A stretch of DNA of 64,000 nt from Adiantum capillus-veneris (GCA_014529385.2 CM043943.1:157727247-157791246), one strand, 5' to 3'; positions 42,801 through 52,441 are shown, counted from the stretch's first letter. Numbers and translations: made by a program. The notes: generated by a model not told the origin, from the sequence alone.

Positions 42801-43096
42801 GCACCTTGCTCATTGTCGTACTGATATTTTATGAACAATAGCTTCATTGTGGCGGAAGGGTTTGATGATCCTGCTGCCATATTTTCTCTGTTGTTCAGGT
42901 TCAGGTGTTCCACGTGTTCGGTGAAAATCTCGTAAGCTCTCTCCGAAGAAGTATCAGAGACACTTCCTTCAAAGATCGGCTCTAATGGTTGCACCCAACT
43001 TTGGTTTACACTTCCCTCGGTTGATATGACACTTGCTGGTTCCCCTTGTTTTGGTTGGTTATTCTGGAGGTTCCTGCCCGATCTCAAATTCATCAA
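36680..43096 (-). CDS. Gag - protease 1 - reverse transcriptase polyprotein, 2,138 aa
   Basis: Starts at the ATG at 43096 (MMNLRSGRNLQNN). Residues about 80-280 are an extra N-terminal domain rich in Tyr (KLLFIKYQYDNEQGAKIYKDG, YTYFGGPLHQYYVTS). The gag capsid core is about 400-560 (PKKYGGSGDPYAHVSLFKQVL, LEGTALTWFQPL, FKQREHEKVKEASLRFKQYI). Two zinc knuckles, CYKCGGDHLMNVC and CTECGVTHFIEDC, are both C-x2-C-x3-H-x4-C (about 40600-40715). Protease 1 reads AILKSGAGVAIATKEIW with Lys (codon 39239-39241) in the catalytic Asp position, then ADGHMEKPMG and DIILGRPF. RT is about residues 1790-2030: WVSPIVVVPKKNGKLRVCVNL, FLDGFSGYNQ, MPFGLTNAPATFQ and the active site EIYMDDLC. The final 40 residues are out of frame because of the 1-nt deletion near 36785. 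Confidence 0.93.
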   Translation of the reverse strand: MMNLRSGRNLQNNQPKQGEPASVISTEGSVNQSWVQPLEPIFEGSVSDTSSERAYEIFTEHVEHLNLNNRENMAAGSSNPSATMKLLFIKYQYDNEQGAKIYKDGMDRYCVKIEDRPSEFKDLEPVSYSRDRYLDEEGTMYLVVLNPNIVDKWGLMGTKAKVDEELEEKAPIMNFPDARLRRENETTRINTDNIYVGLYKYNNGEQDLYYRCEEPYTGELTDRKRLYVFTYTEGSEVKIAAYDKYGRQYSTMGKKELEGYTYFGGPLHQYYVTSRSQRPAPTNGVQNSMTTGGQRTQVADSFSQPPYSKLGPMGSLHSRESMDTNRGSAVPIHTYTTPGPRFEAEPSHLPPSSRFRAGEPTRVTHEVHDARESFSRDTGAMRLVADHRRMRPSQVAKCMPKKYGGSGDPYAHVSLFKQVLRAEQITDFHTQYEGFGVTLEGTALTWFQPLNIGGFHDIDHLLREFAEEFSKREIKHSTVSQIYAFKQREHEKVKEASLRFKQYIERCPVRERPQDDRLSVLFIEGLRNDTLKKDLHLKACTSFEQVTREALYLVDNCTVYGEVSADTDFASSSSSSVASETTTKKNVQITTMPNVEQMIEEALKRMAPYQKPLPKTLKWCAIEQKWTNHPTEECYYNKGYVRERQYAPPAQLEPPQVHPVPRYPTGNVPGPMGIERPQPVLGQQPPLPGARPVGIRYAPTLENQEEQALVPVQAYYEESGAHMSPIVYYPPEEPKQPEPWGMIGNVGTPTVTSASDEERYNLDARTLMFIAHGGLTGQRPSYPQRTNQVGPRPALGPCYKCGGDHLMNVCPHTEIIRINAYCTECGVTHFIEDCSKNPNKVQKATLNMLETIPTSSGSENETLILTQVVTKAQAKKTTREPENGKLATEMVSPGPRSQKNTWKARKTRMKLRKEREDAILAEELKRTKDRLEKLESQNGEREMSPERTKQKSIKETTSVSSGGSVLVDKVHEPLDTLMRAYEARLKNNQTQEQRWMTYPNAELEKQRLEMCQRMIETTQALLEPPKETMNCGTENPIQQETIVSRVAEKTPSAQKPENTHKDDRIVSNTTDQEIESFHPVIQRSYGRDEDYNEFWKQVREANFANKLSCQANQTNWEKDIRNPPIVEFEAGSQVDLDLQSYWGDGGSVRTMERKPHSLNTLPSYLGEYEAKSEIRALPSRRISSEKVMDSQGLIEVLSTPVTCTITLAELLRLRPHMWTTVGKCLEKFGIKDPTSRLQEGIQELSKPQKNAKPVPLNKVGEYCEGEEGNTTLPVEFQGVKTMAILKSGAGVAIATKEIWKKWGKPAIRKTRLKLQLADGHMEKPMGLLEKVVVTSCGIEYEHTFAIVDFGKESNYDIILGRPFMRQLKMVQDWGYDHIYLRNMETTTRVNLKDHSYKDVNRTPVEEFDSATLAGSEFPAWLGKPKELWMCGASKCGSLKREECVLERAIEDETYIGEPFLEDTLEPLEWTHILATLDVCAIPNGPTTKFCDKDGYDVVPYFMLRTILETEKNDTLEKENEEEVFHDIPDHPEWENEADNESTDNSSENEETITDVRFYDFPNQTKQRQKRYRAKKKTKGVRTNPMPKIRGKNQFLMLVKAEDCVKDKISGRMRGNDQKSLRKDKRGSRNQVQRNGTKTETEKSEKNKRNREHTESKLERKNKYRELKKTLKEVWTTEIESGEDENAKIKENMDVPSHYRKFTIEDRKVVLTPPIRERRENESYDGPEDAKKVDLAAPGETPRPMYIATDLSPGEEERLLSLLREYRDVFAWFYKDLKGVDPSICQHTIPLKQDAKPSRQRPYTYNDTFAKRIKEEIDKLMEAEFIYEIEHTDWVSPIVVVPKKNGKLRVCVNLKKVNAATIMDNYPLPITDHVLERVSGKTAYSFLDGFSGYNQLAIALEDQHKTAFATEWGIYAYRVMPFGLTNAPATFQRLMTHAFKEYLRLFLEIYMDDLCVHSLLRDEHLEHLRKVFEKCRTYRICLNPEKCVFMVRQGRILGHIVSQNGISTDLEKIKVIVDMPRPTNAKQVQSFMGHCGYYRRFIYMYAIIGQPLYRLIVNFEWTEECEESFKKLKEALITAPVLKSPDWEKIFHVHIDASAYAIGCIWLSQKKETWIFLSVTPVDSSTMQRRITPQQSERD

Positions 43097-44496
43097 TTCC
43101 CCTAAAGGACTTTAACTTTTCCGTCTCGGCAATTTGTTTTCCTCAAGTTTTTGTGGTCAGAATTGATCCAAACTGATTGATACTTTGTCAATTGTTTAAT
43201 CTTGTCAGTTGGACAACTTCTGTTTCATCAAGTGAGAATTTGTTGCAGTTATGCTGAAAAAGACATTATACGCGTATGATGTCTTTTTTCACAGATTTAG
43301 ACTATTTTGGTTATGCTCACTCTCAGTAGCCCCCTTATGCTCTTTCCACTCACAAAATTCAGTTTAAACTCTGTTTGAGCAAGTTATGGCTAATTTAGGC
43401 TTTCTTGGCAATTTTTCGCTTTTGACTTGTTTTGGGTCAATTGTGATCCAAATGGAATGAAACTTGAAATATAACCTCTAGACAGCTATTACAATGGATC
43501 TGTGTTGGCAAAGTATCAAAATATGTCCAAAATTAGGTAAAAGACATCATACGCGTATGATGTCTTTTTCATCAATTTGGGTCAAGACTTGATATTTATG
43601 CTTTCTACAGTGTTTGTAACAATCTTGTCAGGTCAGATATAAAAAATAAGCAGTGGATGTGCTAAAAGACATTATACGCGTATGATGTCTTTTGTCCCAG
43701 ATTTTGACTATTCTTGGTTTTAAGCCTTCTCCAATGTTTACAATTGAGTTTCAAGTGTTTTTGTCAGGTTTGAATGTAAAAACAAGATCTGAATCCAAAA
43801 TTTCCTATTCTTTGCGTTTCTTGGACTCCGACTTGTCTTTTCGGGTTTCTTTGAGTGTTAATGCTCTTGTTTTAAGTTGAAATTAGGGTATAACCCCCCT
43901 TTTGAACACTCTGGTAAAGTCAAAATTTTTGTTTTGGTCTCTGTTTGGTCATTTAGACATCATACGCGTATGATGTCTAAAGTTGCAGATTTCCAGTTTT
44001 TTGGCACAGAATCCTTCCTAAAGCTTTCTCTAGTGCTCAGCAACTCCCAGATACACAGAAAATTTCTCTGACTTTTGTTTATTGCAAGTTTCACTACCAA
44101 CTCGACGGTTTAGTGATCTAACATGCAATCAATCATATCAAGCAAATACTCCAATGATTACTAGCTCTAAATCAGGATCAAACGAAGTCCTACCTAAGCT
44201 ATTCCTAATCATAAAATGGGTTTAGTAATTGTGATTTTAAAGATATCCACTGTCACTCACGGACTAGCAAATTCTTCTTCTATCAACAACTACTCAACAC
44301 CAACAAAACAACAAACAAATCTAAGCTAAACTAAAAATACTGTCAACACGGAAGACCCAGGAATACCCCACTTCCTAGTATCTCTCGAGATCTTCGGAGT
44401 CCACCACTCCTAGATCTTTTCTAACTAAAGTATACAAAGTAGTTTATACGATTCACCTCGTAGGATTAGTCTAAGGTCACCTACTTAGGGCTCTCG
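43097..44496 (-). promoter_or_regulatory. Gag leader with four 24-bp palindromes
   Basis: Palindromes at 43261-43284 and 43667-43690 (one mismatch each, ATT for ATC), 43542-43565 and 43955-43978. Start-to-start gaps are 281, 125 and 288 bp. The nearest is 165 bp from the gag ATG. The layout matches the leader of the extra ORF. The 44060-44496 part next to the PBS has no palindrome. Confidence 0.85.
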
Positions 44497-44514
44497 TCCC
44501 CGGCAACGGCGCCA
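44497..44514 (-). other. Primer-binding site for tRNA-Asp
   Basis: The minus strand reads TGGCGCCGTTGCCGGGGA, complementary to the 3' end of plant tRNA-Asp (…TCCCCGGCAACGGCGCCA). It lies two bases from the LTR end at 44517. Confidence 0.93.
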
Positions 44515-44516
44515 AA

Positions 44517-45087
44517 TGTTAAGGCGGTTACGCCGCTAGCGGAAGCTAAATAACGAGAACTCAACCAACAACAGAATTTGTCAGACGAGGACGAAGCTTG
44601 ATCCGCAGGCGCATGGAAACAACTAGGTGGGTGTCAAATCACCTACTCGACCTTCTAATGACAATCACTACTAAGGAAATCAAATCTAAGTTCTAAAATA
44701 CGCAAGTGACTGAAATCCTTACTACGAACGAATGCTATACAAAACAGGATCTAGAATCATTGAATCGATCTCAAACTCAAGGGGAAGTCTATACACTAGG
44801 TAAGAACAACACCCTAAAGACTTGAACTGCAAAATCAACCTATAACCACTCCGTGCGGCAAACACGTATGAAGACAGGCCGAAAAATACAGGTGATCAAA
44901 ACTTGACCCCGATGGTACCAATGTGTAGCTCTACTCGTTGTGGTTCTATAGATATGCTGCACACTCCATTCCGACACACGAGTTGGAAGAAAACTCGCAC
45001 CGAAGCTCGTAGGAACTTACCACACATAGAAGCCGATAGCGCGCACTCTCCAATGGCGGCTCCATAGCTCGCATAGCAAGTAGATAA

Positions 45088-45174
<87 letters not shown>

Positions 45175-45462
45175 ACACAGTCACGGCGCTCAAAAACTCC
45201 CTTTGGTTAATAAACTGAATCCCCTTTAGGTTACAAAACTTTGGCTTATATACCTCAGCCTTGGAGGTGAGAACATCTCTAACTAATTACATCAGCAAGT
45301 GAAATTACTTCGGGATTACAAGCTGGAAACTCAATTGAGTCCCGTTAGTTAATGAATGGCTAAATTCAAAATCAATGTCGGAAAGACATTTATTACAATC
45401 AATGGTTACAAAAATGATGAGTGTGAGCAAAAATGTGGGTGTGATCCTCTGCTGGCTCAACA
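44517..45462 (-). repeat. 5' LTR of the giant gypsy element
   Basis: 946 bp. Minus-strand reading starts TGTTGAGCC and ends CTTAACA. The TATA box TATATAAG is at 45245-45252 (minus), and the (GA)n tract lies just downstream at 45090-45172, so transcripts probably start within or just before it. Confidence 0.95.
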
Positions 45463-45467
45463 GTTAG
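45463..45467. repeat. Target-site duplication GTTAG, right copy
   Basis: Matches 26365-26369 across the giant element. Confidence 0.95.
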
Positions 45468-46005
45468 ATTACTCTAACTCTTCTTTATGTGATCATTGTA
45501 TCTAGTGGAAACAAACTAGGTTGACATGAACGCCTTTGGACAAGGAATTAGGGAGTCCTCTAGATCTCATACATAGTGACTTGTGCGAACCTATGCCAGT
45601 CAATTCTCTAAGGGAAGTGTTATACTTCTTAACATTCATAGACAACTCTACTAGAAAGGTGTGGGTTTGCCTCTTAAAGCATAAGAGCGGCGTTTTTAGT
45701 GTCTTTCAAAAGTTCTTAGCATTGGTTGAGAACCAATCGGGTAGAAATCTTAAAGCCTTGCACAGTGACAATAGAGGCGAGCACATCTCCTCCGAGTTCA
45801 AGGACTTTTGCAGCAAAAGAGGCATTAGAAGGCAATTTACCACTCCTTACACACCAGCCCAAAATGGTGTGTCTTAGAGAATGAATAGAACCATTCAAGA
45901 ACATGTCACTTCTATGTTGTCTACGGCCAACTTACCTCATGAATTTTGGGGAAAGATGTTAGCCTTTGGGCCCTGGATGTGCCGATTGGTCAACAATCTT
46001 TGAAC
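45468..46005 (+). pseudogene. Copia pre-integrase/integrase fragment (right part of split copia)
   Basis: LCDHCI-WKQTRL is the end of the pre-integrase zinc region. It is followed by LDLIHSDLCEPMPVNSL, FLTFIDNSTRKVWVCLLKHKS, LKALHSDNRGEHISSEF and TPYTPAQNGVS-RMNRTI, the copia integrase core with its first two catalytic Asp in place and the Glu position altered by a stop (TAG near 45876). Further stops are at 45512 and 45534. Downstream the copia breaks off at about 46005 against LINE sequence, so RT and RNase H are missing. Confidence 0.87.
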
Positions 46006-46440
46006 TAGTAGCCAATTGGAGCTCCTCTTCAATGAAAGGATTGTGGGGGCTTTTGAGGTTAAAAGATCTATCAAGCAGGGCTTCCCACTTGACCCTCTAA
46101 TGTTTGCCATTGGATCGCGTCCTCACATAACATTACTCAAAGACAATGCAGCTAAAGGGGAGATTCAAGGGCTAATTATACCTCAAAACAACCAAATTTT
46201 GACTAAGCTCTTTGCCTGCTCTTTCTCAAAGCATGCCCTCAAGTCATTAAGAAGGCCCTAGAAATTGTGCAAATGTTTGCCTTGGCATTAGGGTCAAAGT
46301 GTAGCATTGAAAAGTCAAGATTTGTCTCTCTCTCCAAAATGACTCATTTGATCCATCAATGTGGGCATGGGAGATTGTAACTAAAGGGACCACAAGAAAA
46401 AATTCCTATGGGTGATGGGGAAGGTGAAGAACAAGATGTG
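46006..46440 (+). pseudogene. LINE reverse transcriptase, left part
   Basis: FEVKRSIKQGFPLDPLMFAIGS is the conserved palm motif of plant L1-type LINEs (VKRGVRQGCPLSPLLF). QGLIIPQNNQILTKLFA follows, then CSIEKSRFVSLSK after a shift. The FADD active site is disrupted. The sequence is cut at 46440 by the chromodomain gypsy element and resumes at 53008. Confidence 0.75.
46436..46440. repeat. Target-site duplication ATGTG, left copy
   Basis: Matches 53003-53007 across the gypsy element 46441-53002. Confidence 0.92.
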
Positions 46441-46653
46441 TGTCACAAAGTGATGACGTGGCCGACAGCAAAAACCATAATTTCTGCCAAAAACCCTTAA
46501 AAAACCTACAAACCCTAATTTCCGAAAATCACGGAGGTTTTTAAAAAAAAATTTATTTTTTTTGGGAAATTTTGAGCGATGCAAATCTCTGCTTTTTTGC
46601 TATGATTTGGGAGAAAGAGAGAGAAAAAGAGAACTTGCTTTTTACTGGCTCTC

Positions 46654-46720
<67 letters not shown>

Positions 46721-47035
46721 CTGCTTTTGCTTTCAAGCTTTTGGGGATTTGCTTTTGGGCATCCCTTGTAACCTTTAAATAAGTGGTGAGGGTCTCACTT
46801 CTCAGAGCATCTAGACGCAGAGTCTGAGAGTGAAACCCTAGCCACTCTCTTGTACTTTGATCTGATTAATATAAAAAGAAATACCGAAAGGGGCGCCAGT
46901 CTTTGGGGTCAATATCTCTAGGCACGGAACTCCGCCGGGCCAGTGTACATCTATTGTGATCTGTGACTTGTTTTGAAGTGGTTATTTGGTGTTGTCGCGG
47001 TTGATTCTTGACTTGGAGTGTCCAAGTTTGTTACA
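46441..47035 (+). repeat. 5' LTR of the chromodomain gypsy element
   Basis: 595 bp with a long (GA)n at about 46659-46718 and a TATA-like TTTAAATAAG near 46774. It differs from the 3' LTR in GA length, a 12-base stretch near 46865 and many substitutions. Confidence 0.93.
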
Positions 47036-47036
47036 A

Positions 47037-47050
47037 TGGTATCAGAGCAC
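47037..47050 (+). other. Primer-binding site (initiator tRNA-Met)
   Basis: TGGTATCAGAGCAC directly after the LTR end ACA plus one base. Confidence 0.92.
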
Positions 47051-47106
47051 GGCCGATTTCTCTTCTATGAAAAATCCGATCCCTGAATTTTTTTTTCGCG
47101 GCACCT

Positions 47107-48630
47107 ATGGCTTCACGCAAGGATCAGTCGACTCCCTCTGCATCTGGAGATGCGGGCTGGGATCACAACGAAGATTCAGACAGAGAGTATGGCCTGCCTT
47201 GGCCTACTCAGGCGAAGCAAAGAGAGATGAAGCGTCGTCAATTGATCGGCGATGCAACGAAGATGATGCTCAATTTTGTGAAGGACCCAAAATTTGCAAA
47301 ATATATGAGCGAGACTTATTTTCAAGAAGTGCATGAGCAGTGGCAGAAAACCACTACACCCACAAGAAACCTTCTGCCTCCAAGAAATATATGGAGAAGG
47401 AACTGGAGAACGTGGTTGATGCACAGATTTCTTAGCTTTTCGACGTGCAAAAGAAAGACAAAAAGCACGGCAAAAAGCAAAAGAAAAGCACTGACTTCCC
47501 GGGATATTTGGGTCGTCACTCGACTTTTGACAAGGCAAAGAAGCGGAAGAAGCGTGTTCGATTTGAAGGAGTACCCAGTTCTTCTTCTTCTTCTTCTTCT
47601 TCTTCTTCTTCTTCTTCTTCTTCTTCTTCATCTGATAGTTCTTCTAGCTCTTCAGATTTGAGTAAAGAAGACAGAAAAGGTAAAAAGCGAAGCAAGAAAC
47701 AAAGCTTCGGAAAGGGCAAGAAAAAGGCAAAGAAGGCTACATCTCGCCCAGAGACTGACAGTTCTACTTAGGACTCGTCTACAGACAGCTCAGATTTCGA
47801 TGACGGAAACTTTTATGCGAACAAGAAGAATTTTTACAAAGCTAACTAGTATGACTTTCTCGAAGATAAAAGCAAGAAAGTTCGAGAGTTTAAGGAAGGT
47901 GGCCACTCGATCAAGTTTGATACTTTTTCAGGATACTCAGATGCTTCGAAGGCTTTGTCTTTTATACAGCAGTTTGACATCACTTTCATGGGAGGACGCT
48001 ATTCAGAGCACTCCAAGATTCGGAGAGCTACCTCTTACTTTAAGGGGAATGCTCGTACTTGGTGGTCCACGCTTCTTTTAAACAAGACTGCGCCAGTTAA
48101 ATGGCTGAAATTTAAGAAGCTTTTTATTTCTTCTTGGTTGACGCAAGAATATGAACGAGATGTACGAGCTGCTTGGAACCATCTTTGGATGACCAAGAAA
48201 GATACAATCAATGCTTATTGTGAAAGATTCTGGAGCTCTTTTCTACCCGCCTCTTCATTCAAGAAGATCTTGTTTAGAGAACAGATTGAGCGGTTTACCT
48301 TGGGTCTACCTAGAGAGATCCGAGATCACTGCTTGGAACAGAAGTCAACTTCTATTCAGGAGCTGACGAGTCATGGGAAGCGGGGATTTTCCATTCACTC
48401 TGGCAGTCTAACCTACCCCACAGATGAGGCCATGACACAACGAGCCGAAAAGACTTCTGGGAATGAAAGTAGAAAGAAAAAGAGCAACCAAGAGAAAAAG
48501 GATGCATGACCCAAGCTTACTCCTGAGGAGAGAGCTCGCTTCATCAGAGAAGGGAAGTGCTTTGGATGCGGGGAACATGGAAATATCTCCGCGAAGTGCC
48601 CTAAAAACGCACAGAAAGAATAGAATGATA
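47107..48630 (+). pseudogene. Chromovirus gag
   Basis: Starts MASRKDQST. An acidic and then basic N-terminal region holds a (TTC)n tract at 47579-47629 coding about 17 Ser, followed by a Lys-rich stretch (KKRSKKQSFGKGKKKAKKA). The capsid core is ALSFIQQFDITFMGGRY, YFKGNARTWWSTLL and EYERDVRAAWNHL (47930-48400). The zinc knuckle CFGCGEHGNISAKC has Asn where the coordinating His should be. Stops and frame changes occur near 47390, 47770, 47848 and 48507. Confidence 0.85.
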
Positions 48631-51600
48631 AAGACGACGACGGGCCTGAGAGTTCGAGAGCAGCTGAGGAACGTGGCAGAAAAGGCAGATAGAAAAGCAG
48701 AACTGGTACCACATGGCGTGGGACCTGCACCAAATCTAATAAATGAAAGTACAAACTTTGCCGCTTTTTGGAGAAAAGTGAAGGATCAGGAAGCTCTTTT
48801 GAAGGAGCCAAGGCCAACTTCTTTTCACTTGGAATTGGCGGCTCGATTTGGAATTACGCCCGACAGACTGACGCCACAGGCGGAGGTAGTTCGACTGGCA
48901 CCCGGATGGGATGTTGCCATTACACCGAGCATTTGCAAACTTCGTTTGCAATGACAGGGGTTTTCAGGGCACAGGAGTGACGTTCTACTCAGAATCCCTT
49001 GGTACCACCAGAACTACGCTGTGGTTGACTATCGGGCCGAGAAAGCGACTTTGATAAATGAAGGGCTTAGAGATTGTACTTGATGAACTTCAGTTTCTTA
49101 CTCATTCTTTTCAGAGAGAATTGAACGATGGATAAAGGTTGAATATGTTTTGACCTGATCAAAAGAACGCCAAGATTTTTCTCCACACTCATGCCGATTG
49201 CTTTTCAAAGGCCTTGAAGATCAAACCATTGATCTGATACCTGGAAGCACGCCACCGAATCGGCCACCTTACCGTGTGAGCCGAGTACAGAATGGAAAGA
49301 TTATGAACCCAGTGAAAGACCTCTTGGAAAAGGGTCTTGTCCAGCCTAGTACTTCACCTTATTGATCTCCAATGTTGTTGGTTTTGAAGAAAGACGGATC
49401 TTGGAGAATGTGCATTGATTATAGCACTCTCAACAAAATCACCATCAAGAACAGATTTCCGATTCCTAGGATCGATGATATACTCGACAGGTTACAAGGA
49501 TCCTCGTGCTTTAGCAGGATTGAATTGAAGAGTGGATATCATCAGATCAGGATAGCGCTAGGAGATGTCTACAAGACAGTTTTTCAGACGACTTTTGGGT
49601 TATTTGAGTTTTTGGTGATGCCTTTTGGCTTAACCAATGGTCCTGCGACATTTAACCGGATGATGGACAGGATTTTTCGAGAGTACATGCTATTTGTTGG
49701 CACTTTCTTTGACGACATCATTGTTTTCTCCAAGAATGAGGCAAAACACAGAGATCATCTGCTTCAAGTCTTTCAGGCATTACGAGATCACGCGTTAGTG
49801 ATTAATGCAAAGAAAAGTGAATTTTTCCTATGAGAGCTACACTTTTTGGGACACATTGTGTCAGCAGCAGCAGCAGTGCAAATGGACCCGGCCAAGATAG
49901 AGACTATCTGTGATTGGCCTGATTTGAGGAATGTCCATTAAGTTAGAAGCTTCTTGGGACTGTGTTCATACTACAGCCGGTTCATACGAAAGTTTGCAGA
50001 CGTTGCTTCCCCTTTGCATATCTTGACACAGAAAGGAGTACCTTTCTCGTGGGGATCCACATAGGTGACTGCCTTTGAGACCTTGAAAGAGAAATTGACT
50101 ACAGGACCTGTTTTGACTTTGCCAGACTTGCAGAAGTCATTTGAAGTATATTGTGATGCTTGTGGTCGTAGTCTAGGTGCGGTCTTGATGCAAGAAGGCC
50201 ATGTCATTTCTTACAAGAGCCAATTGTTCTCTAGGCCGGAGATGACAACACAGATTTATGAGAAAGAGCTTTTGGTGGTTATCCACGCTCTTACTCAGTG
50301 GAGGCATTACCTACTCGGAGCGGATTTTACTGTCTTTACAAAACATCAGAGTTTGCGCTACTTCTTTCCACAGAAGCAACTTTTGGAAAAGCAGATGCGG
50401 TGGGCAAACATCTTGTCACAGTTTCACTTCTAGATTGTCCATGTGCAGGGACAGAAGAATGTGGTGGCAGATGCTTTGTCTCAGAAACCGTTGGTTCTGG
50501 CTATTTCCGCGATACATCATAGGAGCTTCAAGGATATGGTCGATCAGTATGCCACAGATACAGATTTTGTAGATATTTTCACACAGATACGGGATGGGGA
50601 GACAGTACCGGGATACTCCGTTCGGGAAGACTACTTGATGAGAAAGACTATGTTGTGCGTTACACAGCCGTTGTGGGAAAAGGTTATGAATGAATGCCAC
50701 TGTCCACCTTTTACAGGTCACCGCGGCATTGCTACCACCATGAAGGGGTAGAGAGATACTTCTTTTGGCCGAGACTCAAAAAGGATGTGGAACAGTTTGG
50801 CCGCAGTATGCCAGAAGGTCAAGTTTGACAGGCATAAGGCACAGGAATTGTTACAGCCTTTACCCATACCCACCCGCCCCTGGGAAAATATTGAAATGGG
50901 TTTCATTTTTGATCTCCCGAGAACACAGAAAGATCACGATGATTTTTTGATTACATGGCACGTCTGAGACGATTGTCTCCAACAGAGACCCCAAATTTAT
51001 GAGTTTGTTTTGGAAGGCAATTTGGGAGAACATTTGCACGCAGTTTCATTTCTCGTCATCGTTCCACTTGCAGACTGACGAGCAATTTGAGATTTCCAAT
51101 TCAATGATTTTAGATTTATTGAAGTCTTGTATCTCGGATCAGAAGACTCAATGGGAAAAGAACTTACCTTTGGTGGAATTTGCCTACAATAACACGATAC
51201 ACTCTTCGACGGCGAAGACGCCATGTGAGATTGTTGAAAGTGGTGCGAAGGTTCCAACCTTCCTGAGCACGAAAGATTAGATATTTGAAGCGGATGAATA
51301 TTCGCGAGATTTGGAGACGGCTTTTGCCAAGGTTCGCGAGACTTTGTAGGAGTCTCAAGAACGACAGAAAAAGGCAGCGGATCGCCATCGTCGCGACTTG
51401 AAATTGAAGGAGGATGATTGGGTGCTCTTACGTTTTGGGAAGGCACGCCTACGAAAGAAAAAGGGAAAGGAGAGGCTTTTTCCAAATCTTAGTATGCGAT
51501 ACTACGGACCTTTCCAGATCGCTGACAAGATAAATGATGTCTCCTTCCGATTAAAACTGCCAGATACTTGGAGGATTCACCATGCATTGCATGTGAGTCT

Positions 51601-51850
51601 CTTGAAACCTGTTAAGGGTGATGTGCCTGATGATGGGGAGCCTCATGAGCAACCCGAAGTGGAAGAAAATGAGGAGATCCTTGTTCTTGAATAGATTTTG
51701 GCACATAACGATACGAAGAAAGGTAAAGTCCGAAGGCAGTTCTTGGTTAAGTTCAAGAACTTTCCTACATTTGATGCGAAGTGGATGGAGGAGGAGGACC
51801 TAGCAGATACTCCACGGATTGTGAAACTTTACCTCGATGTTTTTGTTTAG
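48631..51850 (+). pseudogene. Chromovirus pol: protease, RT, RNase H, integrase, chromodomain
   Basis: The protease is badly decayed (48800-49080; GAKANFFSLG in place of the active site). RT 49320-49960: KKDGSWRMCIDYSTLNKITIK, MPFGLTNGPATF, FFDDIIVFSK. RNase H 50100-50430: VYCDACGRSLGAVLMQ, YEKELLVVIHALTQWRHYLLG, and TKHQSL where the catalytic Asp of TDHxSL is Lys. Integrase 50650-51280 has lost its first catalytic region; VEFAYNN and TPCEIV remain. The C-terminal part has WVLLRFGKARLRKKKGKERL, YYGPFQI and HHALHVSLLK. The chromodomain (51690-51850, RRQFLVKFKNFPTFDAKWMEEEDL) targets integration to heterochromatin in related elements. Many stops, several at CAG- or CGA-type codons. Confidence 0.9.
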
Positions 51851-52441
51851 CATAGTCTACTCCAAACAGAACCCAAAATTCAGCTTGGCTGGAGATTTGG
51901 TGCAGTTGGATGCACAAGAGGGGAGTCACTCCGCTCCTTTGTCAACAGATGCCTTGATTTTGATACTAAAGTCACTGATGTCTCTTTGAGCTTCAAGGAT
52001 ACTGAGAGCTGACAGTATTCTGCCGGATGACTTTATGGAATGGAATTTGTGATAATGATACTGATTTGTTCTTGACTTCTTGTGAGTGCAGGAACTGATA
52101 GACGAAATGACTGCAGATTTTGGTCTACGTGATCTCGAATAGACATGGTTGCAATAGGGGTTAGTCAATCGGACATCGATGAGGTCCCGATTGGACCTAG
52201 ATTGATTGCTAGCTACATTGCCGATAAATCATGGTCTAAGATCCGAATGAATGTTGAATGTCATGTGATTTCTGGTGATGTCCTGTGATGTCGTGTGATG
52301 TGACTGTCGATTTGGTACATGTGCTAGATGTGTGTCCCTAGTATGTAGGTACTAACAGTCAGGTTCTGCTAAGACGGTTTATGGCTTTTGTCGATTTTGC
52401 AGGCGTAATCGCGATCGATTACAATGCTTTCAAGAGGGGTT

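Larger units (their letters stand above)
26370..45462 (-). mobile_element. Giant Ty3/gypsy retrotransposon, 19,093 bp, unusual architecture
   Basis: Two LTRs (26370-27358 and 44517-45462) with TG...CA ends are flanked by GTTAG. Coding is on the minus strand. 5' to 3' it runs LTR, tRNA-Asp PBS, leader with four 24-bp palindromes, gag, protease 1, RT, RNase H, duplicated H2C2 modules, integrase, retropepsin-like domain 2, W-x-PK repeats, internal polypurine tract, spacer, second palindrome-bearing leader, 1,091-aa ORF, terminal polypurine tract, LTR. RNase H before integrase, and integrase after RT, place it in Ty3/gypsy. There is no chromodomain, and the PBS is the tRNA-Asp type reported for Athila-like elements, so it belongs outside the chromoviruses. 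By eye the LTRs differ at about fifteen positions, mostly transitions, plus one deletion of about 50 bp and microsatellite length. It is therefore relatively young. Five small lesions interrupt pol; the extra ORF is intact. Confidence 0.95.

Noticed and set aside
44497-44514. tRNA-Asp gene
   Set aside because: Only the last 18 nt match tRNA-Asp; no cloverleaf upstream. Position next to the LTR identifies it as a primer-binding site.
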